This document shows, one piece after another, positions 26,011-38,774 of a DNA stretch of 64,000 nt (position 1 is the first letter of the stretch; every line of letters begins with the position of its first letter). Both the position numbers and the translations under genes were made by a program. The notes beneath the pieces were generated by a model. It searched no databases and was not told where the DNA came from. It worked only from the letters and a program-made list of their open reading frames with translations. The stretch spans positions 10,354,001 through 10,418,000 of the forward strand of contig CM060202.1 in assembly GCA_030562195.1 (NCBI GenBank). The letters are read 5' to 3'. This DNA is from Nipponacmea schrenckii. Lineage: Eukaryota > Mollusca > Gastropoda > Lottiidae.

Positions 26011-29000
26011 ATTTGGGGTTCAGAACATTAGCTCTTCAATCTTTTTCCACTTTCAAACACATCCAACTGTTTATTTTTTTTTAAATTTCAACTAAAATTA
26101 GTATTGGCCAATTAGAAATAAACCAATTCTTCCCTCCTGCAAACTTGGGAAATAAAAAAAATGGGATGGGAAATTAGATCTGCCAAAATAAGAAAGTTAA
26201 CCCAGAAACAAGCTAAAGATAAACATTGTACAATTCCATTAAGAATTGTTTATAAGTAATAAATAGTTGCGTTTGTTCTGAAAGTGGATTTCAAATCTTA
26301 TCTAGAGGGTGTTTACTTCATTCCTAATTACTTCTATCTTGTCAAACATACAATCCTTCTATAAAACAATGTTTCTTTTAACTTAATTTCAAATCTAGCA
26401 CTTTGAATTCTACATGTGTAGTCCAATGTGAATGAGTGATATTGCCAGCTGTCCATGTGGCATAGATCAATTTAACAAGGAATACAGTGAATCCTGCTGC
26501 AGTGACCACTTTTTAAAAATGCGACACTGAATATGTGATTAATGACTGTTTTTTTCAATAAGCAATAAATATATGAATCAGATTTAGTCTTCTGCTCAAT
26601 TTTAACATTTTTTGAAATCGTCTCTACACATTTAAGTAAAAAAACATTCTCAGAACAAAAGTTCCCAAGTTCATGTCATCACTTATCTAACTTTACAAGA
26701 ACATCTTATGAGACAATATTAGTAAACATCAGTAATGTATATCAACATATACTCAAGTTTATTTCAATAATTTTCTGATACTATAGAACATTACCATACT
26801 GACCTTATAAATATACCACTTGTTTCATGGCAGCACCTGTCTTAATTAGCCCACAAGGTAATGAAAAGTAGGACATAATACTCCATTCATTTTCATTTCC
26901 ATGGCAGCTATTTCAGTAATATTTTCTTATATCAAGCGTCAAGCCAATAAGGGCTGTTATTTGAGAGTGCTATAGGTGTTATCATCTGCTTAGGGATGTG
27001 GATGGTTCTAAATAGGTTTGACGGTTTAAATTTTACTACTCTCTTCTTAGTTGACCTTTTGGTGTGCGTCATCTGATATGGACAATTACTGAGGTCATTC
27101 CGAAACACCCTATAACATACTGCATTAAGGTCCCTCAACTCTACTAACATTTTCAAGAGTTCAGTTATCTTTTTATGTTATTATACAATCCTTTCAATTT
27201 CTTGATGCACGTTGAAATAAAAAGTAGAGGTATTTTTTAACACATGTACGGTATGTTTGAAGGAAGTGTATGTTTATTTATTATATAAATTCATAAAAGG
27301 TTGTTTAGGAAAAATAAAACTCTATGAATATTTTCACAGATGGTTTGGATAGTTTTGAATCAAACAAAAGTTTAACATTTCAATTTGTATTTCAACTGTT
27401 TTAACCGTTTTTAAAATAAACAGTGGTTTCTAATTCTCACCAGAGGACAATTGTCTATTTTCTTATATGTGACAATTTCATACGAGGTTCAGTTTCAATC
27501 AAATCTTTCGAAATTTAAAATATATTTTAAGTTGTATAACTGGCAAAAGTTAAGTTTAGTTGCAGTTGGTGACTATGTACTAGGCTTAATTATAGGTATA
27601 AGACTAAATGGTACCCAAATTGGCACCAAAGGACTTAAAAAATTTTCATATACTGTTCAATGCTGCTATTGAAAGCATCTGTACCAAAGTTCATGTTCAG
27701 GTGTCAGTTCTGACGAATGGTACCAAAAAGTGCAATATAAGATGCTGTTCCTGAAAATTTGTTTTAATTGATGTCTTTGTATTTGTTTCTGAATCATAAA
27801 TGTTATCCAACCAAAGAATGGAAATAAAGTATTTAGACCCAAAATCTAAATAAGGTACTATCATAATATCCCCATTACATAGTTTTACATCCTATCAACC
27901 TTAAAATGAACCCAACTACACTTTGTTATGTAGGCGTGGAAATCAGAACCAAGCATTTGTAACAAGTCATTTGAATTGATTGACTGAGAATTCCTCAAAA
28001 GATTCCTGGGCCAATTTTAATTGGATACTACTTAATTATGAATATGTAATTTCCGTCGCTTTGTTATCACAGCCTTGAGGAAGTATGACAGGACCAGTAT
28101 GTGCTAGAATATTCTAGAAAATATTTGTACTACAAGTAAATCATGACTTATTTTCAGTTAATGATAGAATAAAAAGTAGTATACTTTTTATACGGTACCT
28201 AGTAAAAAAAGAGGTCCATATTATGATTTTGCCTCAGGAGGTGCTATGTGCAATACTGTAATTATGACTAAGTACATGTATCAGTTCCTAAAGACTAGTA
28301 GACTAAATGGTAACAGTTCAATTAACTTGAATAACTTAGTTCAGCTGTCAATTGATATTAGAGAGAAACTCATGTTTTTCCTGCCTTTGATAAAAGATAA
28401 GGTTGAATTGTTCAGGTTCTTAAATCAACTCTATTTCTTTCCTTTCACCATTTCCTTCTGAGATTATCATAATATTATTATAACTTCTTATAAAACTTAT
28501 TCTTGTATCTTGTGTTTTACAAGATTTTATTTGGCTGTTAGAAGTCATCAATCATTATCTAACAGAAGAAGATTTTTTCAATTTGGATTACAAAATGGTG
28601 GACTGCTTTTCTGCATAATTTCAAAGAAAAAACTTTTTACATAGATATTACATGAGAACAAAACATTATTGCAGTTCATGACTTCCTTCAATTTACAAAA
28701 CGCCTTTAGTATTGTTTTAAACCTGTCGGTGATATCCAGTGAATATAGCTGTTTTGTATGAAAAAATAAAGAACAAGAAGAGTTTTTAAACTGCTGTTTT
28801 ATCTAGTACTTTTATCTATCATGGGACTTTTCAAGATTATAATGTTAACATGAAGGTTGTTAAGTGGGGATTTTACATAACATGACGTTTCGTCATTGTC
28901 ACAGAGGTTATGCAGAGTTCAATTTAGCGTCAAATATTCTCATGAAGTTTTTCTCCATTTCTTTTCTATAATTTTCATTCGGATTCGAGCATTTAGAGAG

Positions 29001-29936
29001 GGGGTTATAAAGACGTAAGTCTGTTCCCCAATCCTTTTTAAACCTGTATGCATAAAATATTGTTTAAAAAAAAATGAGAGCAAAAAATACCCTTTTTAAA
29101 CTTGTATGCATAAAATACCCTTTCTACACTTGTATGCATAAAATATTGTTTATAAAAAAAAATGAGAGCAAAACATACATACTTACGTCCCCCATCTATG
29201 AAACACTACTTGTCAAAAAATGACAATTTATTTGCAAAAGAGAGGGTGAAGAAAGGGTATTCTAATTATTTCAAAACTCAAAAAGTTTAAAGCTATGGAC
29301 CATAATGTCTGTTAGTTTCTGACAGTCTAAAGCTCCAGTGGAATGATATCAAGAGCTCTGGAGAACACCATGTGTAAAATGTATTTAATCAAGTCATATG
29401 TTAGGTGTGAAAACCAATCTACTTGTAAAAGATGTTTTTACTGAACTTGAGATGGAAAATGTCAGTCAGAAATCTCAATTCATCTGTTTAGTTTCGTCTG
29501 CTTGTAAAACACAAGAATTTTAACTTCTCTTATTCTGTACAAGAAACAATAAATAAAATGTCAATGAGACTGAATCCAGGCTTGTTTTAAACATGGGAAT
29601 ATTTCTGGTTGAAAAACACCTTAAAAGTTTTATATTAAGAGGTGTTGAATGATATATCTCCATTTTCTCAGCAACTCTTATATATTTTCTTTTCCTTCCC
29701 AAAACTTCAAATAGGACAAGCAAGAAACTTGAAAAAATAAAAAGGAAGAAGATAGATGGATCAAGATTAAAATAATTGTTAGTTTTAAACATGAACATTT
29801 TTTTCTAGCTAAGGTTATCAAGATGTTAAAGAAGGTGTTAAAAGACATCTAATATGGTGAAAGTTGAGAAGACATAAAATTCCAATTTTTGTCCCACACA
29901 ATTCTGACATCTATATTTCCCTAGTTACATACTAGT
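26011..29936. other. Intergenic DNA with a SINE tail fragment and a local duplication
   Basis: Holds a 3' tail fragment of the window's SINE family (about 26875-26921, AGTAGGACATAATACTCCAT), and a local duplication at 29041-29178 in which CTTGTATGCATAAAATA recurs three times with AAATGAGAGCAAAA twice. No supported gene. Confidence 0.5.
29041..29178. repeat. Local tandem duplication
   Basis: CYTGTATGCATAAAATAYYST-type segments occur at about 29043, 29101 and 29129, and the companion AAAAAAAATGAGAGCAAAA occurs twice. Two roughly 60-110-bp units have diverged. Confidence 0.6.
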
Positions 29937-31262
29937 CAATTTTGTATTAGTAAAAGCCAAAAGTCTATTTAGAGCATGATATAATCAACTAACTGTATTG
30001 AATGATTAATCAATACACTTTTGACATATTCTAGTTTTTGTTAATTTTACATTAGTAAAAGTTTATTGTCTTGATGTATTTTTTGATCAAGTAATAGGCA
30101 ACTAACTATATTGAATGATTAATCAATACACTTTTGACATCTATATTTCCATATATTCTAGTTTTTCTTAATTTTACATTAGTAAAAGTTTATTGTCTTG
30201 ATGTATTTTTTGATCAAGTAATAGGCAACTAACTGTATTGAATGATTAATCAATACACTTTTGACATCTATATTTCCATACATTCTAGTTTTTCTTAATT
30301 TTACATTAGTAAAAGTTTATTGTCTTGATGTATTTTTTGATCAAGTAATAGGCAACTTACGATATTGAATGATTAATCAATACACTTTTCACATCTATAT
30401 TTCCATATGTTCTAGTTTTTCTTAATTTTACATTAGTAAAAGTTTATTTTTGTCTTGATGTATTTTTTGATCAAGTAATAGGCAACTAACTATATTGAAT
30501 GATTAATCAATACACTTTTCACATCTATATTTCCATATTTTCTAGTTTTTCTTAATTTTACATTAGTAAAAGTTTATTGTCTTGATGTATTTTTTGATCA
30601 AGTAATAGGCAACTAACTATATTGAATGATTAATCAATACACTTTTCACATCTATATTTCCATATATTCTAGTTTTTCTTAATTTTACATTAGTAAAAGT
30701 TTATTGTCTTGATGTATTTTTTGATCAAGTAATAGGCAACTAACTATATTGAATGATTAATCAATACACTTTTGACATCTATATTACAATACATTCTAGT
30801 TTTTCTTAATTTTACATTAGTAAAAGTTTATTGTCTTGATGTATTTTTTGATCAAGTAATAGACAACTAAAGATATTGAATGATTAATCAATACACTTTT
30901 CACATCTATATTTCCATATATTCTAGTTTTTCTTAATTTTGCATTAGTAAAAGCTTTATTGTCTTGATGTATTTTTTGATCAAGTAATAGGCAACTAACT
31001 ATATTGAATGATTAATCAATACACTTTTTACATCTATATTTCCATATATTCTAGTTTTTGTTAATTTTGCATTAGTAAAAGTTTATTGTCTTGATGTATT
31101 TTTTGATCAAGTAATAGGCAACTAACTATATTGAATGATTAATCAATACACTTTTGACATCTATATTTCAATACATTCTAGTTTTTTTTAAAATTTTGCA
31201 TTAGTAAAAGTTTATTGTCTTGATGTATTTTTTGATCCAGTAATAGGCAACTGAACTGTACT
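29937..31262. repeat. Tandem array, 127-bp unit, about 10 copies
   Basis: GTCTTGATGTATTTTTTGAT recurs at 30068, 30195, 30322, 30452, 30579 and 30706 and onward, a strict 127-base period apart from one 3-base insertion. Each unit contains two short palindromes, TTGATCAA and TGATTAATCA, and the conserved block TTTACATTAGTAAAAGTTTA. Unit-to-unit identity is very high, suggesting recent expansion or homogenisation. Noncoding. Confidence 0.95.
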
Positions 31263-34200
31263 GAATGATATTCAATAAAGAAATAATCCAGACTACTAAC
31301 ACTCAAACAAAATATAATAACCAGCTTGGTTTCTCTGATGTTTTTCAACAAGAGAAATATATCTGAACAAAGTTATCATAAAGTTAAAGTAGCTGTTGAA
31401 AGATATCTCATAAAAAGAAATTTGAGACTGACTATATTGTTCTTTCTTTTAATACAATTTAACGTGGATTTGCTTACAACTACATTGCTACAACTACAGA
31501 ATTTTATATATACCATACACTATTTGGACCTCAAATGCTATCTGTCAATGTATCCATATGTCGAATGTGCTACAAGAAGCTTTAAATTATGGAAAAGTAT
31601 ATATGCCACATAAATCTAAATTTTACAGAGCATTTAACAGATAGGATAAGCACTCATCTGTTCTATGAAATCTCTGTTTAAAGATTAATATTTTCAACGA
31701 AACAATTCTTACTCTTAAACATTTAAACCACAAGTAGCAGGATAAAACATTATATTTATTGATGTTTGTTTTTATCACCAATTATAGAAAAAGTCACAGA
31801 TTTTGTGTTTTTAAGCCAATTACATCCATAAATAGGAAGGAAAAGAAGATTAAAAACAGGACACTGTTGACTTCAAAAGAAAATTTATTGAATTAGCTTT
31901 TATTGCAAATTAATATAAAGTAATGTTTGTATGGAACACTGATTTTCACTATAATAATGGTGTAAATTGAATGTTAAGACTCTGTTTACAAGCAAAACAT
32001 CTTTTAACTACTCTTCTTTATTAAAGATTCCAATAGACTACCTCTAATAGCAGACCCAAGGGAGAGAAGTAGACAATTACATCGAATATTAGTCATGTTA
32101 TACACCCACAATATTTTAAAATGTTACCCATCGGAAAACTTTAAAAACTGATTGAGTATTTTCTAAATATTTTTCACGACTTAAAAACAGCAATTGCTTT
32201 GACTTTAACACTAGCTAAACAATAGTTTTTAAACATACAATACAGTTTTATGGTCTCAATGATCACATCAAAAGGTTAGCAAACATATGTCAAATTTCAC
32301 TTCGCAACTGTTACTCTGTGGAATATAAATGCTTTTAGTGCATGACACTAATGCAGAAAAGTCAATGCTCTTTTCTTTAAGAAATCTATAAGTAAGTAAT
32401 AACATAAGGATGTTCTTTCTTATAATTCTCACCCGAGGTAACTGAAACATCTAAATTACAGTAATTTTATGCCAAAAGACAAGAAATGTTTATCAACACC
32501 CAGCAATATTTAACTAATTACCTACAACAATTGGTAGCCATTTCTCTTTCAACAATCAACATTTAAATCTTTTATGTCAAAACATGAGCAAAAGATCTTT
32601 TAACTTCAAACAACAGAGGTAAGATACAAACAGCCAGATCTGACAAGAACTCAAAATTTAGAGCTTCTCCGCAATAGCAGGCGCAATATAGCACTATAGA
32701 TAGTTACGTTCTCATTGCAACCTATTGTATTTATACTTTATACTGCATTTTCACTGGAAAGTTCAATAAGTCTGACTTCAACCTCAAAATTAAAAAAAAA
32801 AAAATCATAATTTGACATTCCATTTATTTTATTTCAAATTTGTACTGTCACTGGGCCTTTAGAAACTAAAAAAAAACTACACTTGAACAACTAAACAGGT
32901 TTTCAATGTCAATAGGTCAAACAGTTTTCCAGTTTCAGGGAAACCATGTTGAAAGTATCATCTCCACCCATGCTTGGACTGAACCAAAGATCCCAAGTTG
33001 GGCAAGTGTCAAAGAGCCATCACTACCCCAAAAACTCATTTACTCAAACCTTGAAAAAATATTTGAAGAAAAGAAATATTTGGCAAAAATCTATCTAATT
33101 GGATTGTCATTACCATTAACCTAGACAAAACAATTGTTTCATTTTTTTTTAAAGAAGAAGTTTGATGAGATCAACCCAAGATAGATAATATCTTCAGACA
33201 AAAAAACTTGGCAAAACACTAAAACTGTTTAGACTGAAACTTCAACTACATTTGAAAATCTCTTTTGAAATCAAAGATAAAGAAGTATCAAGCCAAAAAT
33301 GTTTGTGATGGACAAAAGCTTCAGTTATAGATTCAACATCACATCTTAAGTTTTGACAGAGTTTGATCAAGTTAGGATTTCACATCACACAAATAACAAA
33401 AATACTTCTTGTAATTTTCTCCATTAATAATTCAACAGAAATTTTAGCCGAGGTTAATATCAAAAGCCAAAAGGTTAAGATTTTTTAATCAAAAAATACA
33501 AGTTGAATTAAAAAAACAGACTGAAAAAATGGATAAGATTGTGATAAGGAAAGTAGACTATGAAAGATTTCTTTTTCTTCTGTTAAAGTCTTCTATCTTA
33601 TAATCCAGTAACATTTCAAACTGAGATAGAAGAAAAAACGCTAATTTACTGATTCTCCTACAAAAAAACTTCTTAATTCCCTTTGGTCTCATTGAAATCT
33701 TTAAAAAAAAATCTCTACAATTCTCAGTAGGCTAATTATTTGATCATTTGTTGAAGCCCACACCCAATAACTAACTTAACACAGTTAAATTATATCAAAT
33801 TAGTTTCTTTTGAAATCACAGGTCAAATTTTTATTTTATTATTGGTCAAAGTGGAAATGAAACTTGTTAGTGCTACAAATAAAACTTATTTGTACTTAGT
33901 GCTGTATATTCACTCCTGAATATATAATATTCATATATGACACACTCTCTATGTATTTCAGATGCATGTAGGAGTGTTAAGGTGAAATGAGAATAGTATT
34001 CTCATAAAAAGCAATTACCAAGGTATATATATATAATGAACTATATATTTCAAAGTACTGTTAAGTTTAGTTCAGTTGGTAAATTGAAAATAATCAAATA
34101 ATATAATGATCATGTGAAAGGAATATCAACAAGATATATATACAAAATTCTCCTTACAATTCTTAGTTAAAAAGAACAAATTTGATACAGCTAAAAACAG

Positions 34201-34542
34201 AAAATCAAATGAATAAGCAGTACTGTCATTCATTAACTTCCCGAAGGTTACATTCCATGGTCTTATCCATGTTCCTCATCCCAAGAGTTGCAAACTTTAA
34301 GATTTATACCTGCAAATGTTATTCAGTAAGTCTTTCTTTCCCTCTCAAAAATATATTTATCTTGCCTGATAACATAAAATGGTGCTTGAGCTTTAAACAA
34401 TTCAACATCCAGCTCAGATGCATCCTGTTACTGTTTAGACACTGAGGTCAATGCAAAGAAAATTGTCAATTGGCATTCTAGATTGGACAGTAGGTAATGT
34501 AGAAGCTTTAACCCTAACTATGTAAAATATGAACAATAGCAA
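31263..34542. other. Intergenic DNA, nothing recognised
   Basis: AT-rich sequence without a supported frame or repeat family. Short frames starting at TTG or within A/T-rich DNA are treated as chance. Confidence 0.5.
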
Positions 34543-36850
34543 GACACCCCACAAGAAGGGTAATGATCTCAAAATTTAGTTATAAATAACAAGACACACC
34601 ATGAAAAGTGTAATGATCTCAACATTTAGTTATAAATAACAAGATACACCTCGAAAAGGGTAATGATCTCAAAATTTAGTTATGAAAAGCAAGACACACC
34701 ATGAAAAGGGTATGATCTCAAAATTTAGTTATAAATAACAAGATACACCTCGAAAAGTGTAATAATCTCAAATTTAGTTACACCATGAAAGGGGTAATGG
34801 TCTCAAAATTTAGTTATGAAAAGCAAGGCACACCAAAAAAAGGGTAATGATCTCAAAATTTAGTTATGAAAAGCAAGACACACCATGAAAAGGGTAATGA
34901 TCTCAAAATTTAGTTATGAAAAGCAAGACACACCATGAAAAGGGTAATGATCTCAAAATTTAGTTATAAATAACAAGATACACCTCGAAAAGTGTAATAA
35001 TCTCAAATTTAGTTACACCATGAAAGGGGTAATGGTCTCAAAATTTAGTTATAAAAAGCAAGACACACCATGAAGAGGGTAATGATCTCAAAATTTAGTA
35101 TAAAAAGCAAGATACACCTCGAAAAGTGTAATAATCTCAAATTTAGTTATGAAAAGCAAGATACCATGAAAGGGGTAATGGTCTCAAAATTTAGTTATGA
35201 AAAGCAAGACACCATGAATAGGGTAATGATCTCAAAATTTAGTTATGAAAAGCAAGACACACCATGAAAAGGGTAATGATCTCAAAATTTAGTTATGAAA
35301 AGCAAGACACACCACAAAAAGGGTAATGATCTCAAAGTTTAGTTATAAATAACAAGATACACCTCGAAAAGTGTAATAATCACAAATTTAGTTATGAAAA
35401 GCAAGACACCATGAATAGGGTAATGATCTCAAAATTTAGTTATGAAAAGCAAGACACACCATGAAAAGGGTAATGATCTCAAAATTAAGTTATGAAAAGC
35501 AAGACACACCATGAAAAGGGTATGATCTCAAAATTTAGTTATGAAAAGCAAGACACACCATGAAAAGGGTATGATCTCAAAATTTAGTTATGAAAAGCAA
35601 GACACGTCATGAAAAGGGTATGATCTCAAAATTTAGTTATGAAAAGCAAGACACACCATGAAAAGGGTATGATCTCAAAATTAAGTTATGAAAAGCAAGA
35701 CACACCATGAAAAGGGTAATGATCTCAAAATTTAGTTATGAAAAGCAAGACACACCATGAAAAGGGTAATGATCTCAAAATTTAGTTATGAAAAGCAAGA
35801 CATAACACGAAAAGGGTAATGATCTCAAAATTTAGTTATGAAAAGCAAGACACACCATGAAAAGGGTAATGATCTCAAAATTTAGTTATGGAAAGCAAGA
35901 CACACCATGAAAAGGGTATGATCTCAAAATTAAGTTATGAAAAGCAAGACACACCATGAAAAGGGTATGATCTCAAAATTTAGTTATGAAAAGCAAGACA
36001 CACCATGAAAAGGGTATGATCTCAAAATTTAGTTATGAAAAGCAAGACACACCTCGTAAAGGGTATGATCTCAAAATTTAGTTATGGAAAGCAAGACACA
36101 CCATGAAAAGGGTATGATCTCAAAATTTAGTTATGAAAAGCAAGACACGTCATGAAAAGGGTATGATCTCAAAATTTAGTTATGAAAAGCAAGACACGTC
36201 ATGAAAAGGGTATGATCTCAAAATTTAGTTATGAAAAGCAAGACACACCATGAAAAGGGTATGATCTCAAAATTTAGTTATGGAAAGCAAGACACACCAT
36301 GAAAAGGGTATGATCTCACAATTTAGTTATGAAAAGCAAGACACACCATGAAAAGGGTAATGATCTCAAAATTTAGTTATGAAAAGCAAGACACGTCATG
36401 AAAAGGGTATGATCTCAAAATTTAGTTATGAAAAGCAAGACACACCATGAAAAGGGTAATGATCTTAAAATTTAGTTATGAAAAGCAAGACATCACGAAA
36501 AGGGTAATGATCTCAAAATTTAGTTATGAAAAGCAAGACACACCATGAAAAGGGTAATGATCTCAAAATTTAGTTATGAAAAACAAGACACACCATGAAG
36601 AGGGTAATGATCTCAAAATTTAGTATAAAAAGCAAAACACACCATGAAAATGGTAATGATCTCAAATTTAGTATAAAAAGCAAGACACACCATGAAGAGG
36701 GTAATGATCTCAAAATTTAGTAATGAAAAGCAAGACACACCATGAAGAGGGTAATGATCTCAAAATTTAGTTATGAAAAGCAAGACACACCATGAAGAGG
36801 GTAATGATCTCAAAATTTAGTATAAAAAGCAAAACACACCATGAAAATGT
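34543..36850. repeat. Minisatellite array, 49/50-bp unit, about 46 copies
   Basis: The unit begins GAAAAGCAAGACACACCATG, continues AAAAGGGTAATGATCTCAAA and ends ATTTAGTTAT. A 49-base version (GGGTATGATC) alternates in blocks with the 50-base version (GGGTAATGATC). A variant type with AACAAGATACACCTCG and AAAAGTGTAATAATCTC recurs at about 34640, 34737, 34973, 35108 and 35353, so array history includes block duplication. A 65-codon frame inside the array is a by-product of the repeat. Confidence 0.95.
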
Positions 36851-38389
36851 ATGCTAGTGGTTTTTCTTTGAAAAATAACTATTTCACTAATGAAATTAAG
36901 TAATGATATTTGTAATACACAAAACTTTCGAAAAAATGTAGCATTAATATAACAGAAACATCAAGTCATTTATCAAGCAGCTGACAGGAATTCCCCTTTC
37001 TCACATATTTAGTTTTTATATTAACTTAATAGACTGATCTTATCATTAAAAAGTCCTGTTTGTTTGCTGTCATAAAATACGTCTAGTAAAATGTTTGTGG
37101 AAATGACATTATGATCAAAGACATTTTTAATTTAATTTTCTCTGGAGTTTTGGTAGACTTTGTATCCTATAAATATTGCCTTTCTACTTCATAGAACTCT
37201 ATCAGTTATCCTTTATACTCTTTTAAACTGAATTTCCTGAAATTTGGTAAGTCTACAATTAATGAATATTAACAAGTATATACCAATGCTGATATTTATC
37301 AAAATTGTCCATGTTATTATAATAAAATATTGAAGTTACAAAAATAACCTCATCCAACAAGTACAGAAAGATCAAATTAAGCAGCATCTGAAAGTGGATA
37401 TAATTGCAGAAATTAGTTTGCAAATGAATGGCTAACATTAAAAAGTGAAGAGACATTACTTCTAGATTTATATAAGGGTATATCAGGATAAACTTACCAT
37501 CCTATAAAAGGAAAGAAAAATTGATTTGCCTGCACCAAACCTTTTTTCAGTAAGCCAAGAGGAAACTTATTCTTAAATAGGAGAAATTTATTATCCTTGT
37601 AAGACATTTAGAAGTATCAGTGTACATTAAGAGACAACAATTATAATGGATATAGAGCTATTTTTATTCTTTTAAAAAATATAAAATAATACCATAATAA
37701 TTGTTGGCTCTGAAGGAAATTTATAGTGAAGTATTCAATTTCAGTTACCTATTATTGAATAAGAACACTTTCTTGTGTACCGGTAGTTATAATGCGAAAT
37801 TTGTTTTAGGTTTAAATAGATTGCTGGTTTGATTGCAGACAGCTCTATTTTCTGAGGGACACAGCACTTTAAATAAGTTCGATTTATCTTCTTGATTAAA
37901 TATTAAGAGGCCTTGGGTATATCCAAGTGCCATTGATAAAAATGAATTAAGTAATAAAAGTTCCGATACAATGGAATAATAACTATTGTCAGGAGAGGTC
38001 TGAGTGCTACACCAATTCCACTAGACTGACCAATATCTCAAATTCAATTGTTACATATACAATAAACAATAACATTAGTGAAGTTTTTATCACAAGTGTA
38101 TGAGACAGAATGATAGGATTTTTCTATCAGTCAGACTATTCTATTAAATATACTGTAACTGGGTTTGTCAGCATCCCTTATAAAGTAGACATAGATAATA
38201 ATTCAGTTATGTCATCAGTAAACACAAATAGTTTGTTCTATTGCTTTAACCCAGACAATACATTCATCTGCAGTGTAATATTTTCGCCATCTAACACAAA
38301 TGGAGCAATTAGGGTCTTTTTATGTTGCAAACTGCGGCCACTAAAACGTATGGTGTTCATACTTATGCCCTCATAGTTCTCCAGTCTGT
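36851..38389. other. Intergenic DNA, mostly unrecognised
   Basis: Contains one small inverted-repeat element (37630-37712). A donor-like CTTAC (minus strand GTAAG) at 37491 has no convincing exon next to it. No supported gene. Confidence 0.5.
37630..37712. mobile_element. Small TIR element (MITE-like), copy 2
   Basis: Left end AGAGACAACAATTATAATGG and right end CCATAATAATTGTTGGCTCT are inverse complements with a few mismatches, around a short AT-rich centre. The left end matches the termini of the element at 8426-8552, defining a family with at least two copies in the window. Confidence 0.5.
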
Positions 38390-38401
38390 TTTACTTTTCA
38401 T

Positions 38402-38762
38402 GAGAGCCTCCTTGGCTCAATAATTTAGATGATTGCTTGGTAATCTGGAGATTCAGGGTTCAATCCCAGCAAAGGTTGAGATGAACTTTCAGACTTTACA
38501 ACCTGGTTTCCCCTTGTCAGTGATGTAGATCGGAGGGACTGACATTGAAAAAGCGTCTAGTCATTTGGATGGGACAATAAACAGAAGCCCTGTGCACTAT
38601 AGGCTTTTCTGAGTTAAAGATCCATCGACATTTGGAAAACACAAAAAGAGTAAACTAATGCCGATATATCCAGGCTAAATTTCCCTCATTGCAACCAACA
38701 TGGCTGTCGACAGTAGCCTAATACGTTCAGAAAGATAAGATGTATAACTACATACATTTCAA
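38402..38762 (+). mobile_element. tRNA-derived SINE, complete, with 12-bp target-site duplication
   Basis: The head is tRNA-like: GAGAGCC, an A-box-like TTGGCTCAATAATTTAG, and a B-box GGTTCAATCCC at about 38458-38468. The body shared with other copies includes GGTTGAGATGAACTTTCAGA, GGAGGGACTGACAT and GATGGGACAATAA. The insertion is bracketed by TTTACTTTTCAT at 38390-38401 and 38763-38774, which is direct evidence of target-primed retrotransposition. Confidence 0.85.
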
Positions 38763-38774
38763 TTTACTTTTCAT

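Noticed and set aside
26932..27156. Minus-strand frame of 74 codons with basic residues
   Set aside because: No ATG at its first codon, no family resemblance I recognise and no splice context; may be an old transposon remnant but not supportable.
35070..35267. 65-codon frame made of repeating KQDTM-like blocks
   Set aside because: By-product of the 50-bp minisatellite; three units happen to stay open.
24184..36850. Regular arrays that might suggest CRISPR
   Set aside because: No unique spacers, units are contiguous, and the genome is eukaryotic; these are minisatellites.
37491..37505. Possible 4-nt microexon (TATAG, GATG, GTAAGT on the minus strand)
   Set aside because: Good signals but no neighbouring exons and no way to tell from chance.
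38402..38480. Candidate tRNA gene
   Set aside because: A- and B-box-like sequences are present but the cloverleaf is not intact and the segment continues into a SINE body with target-site duplications.
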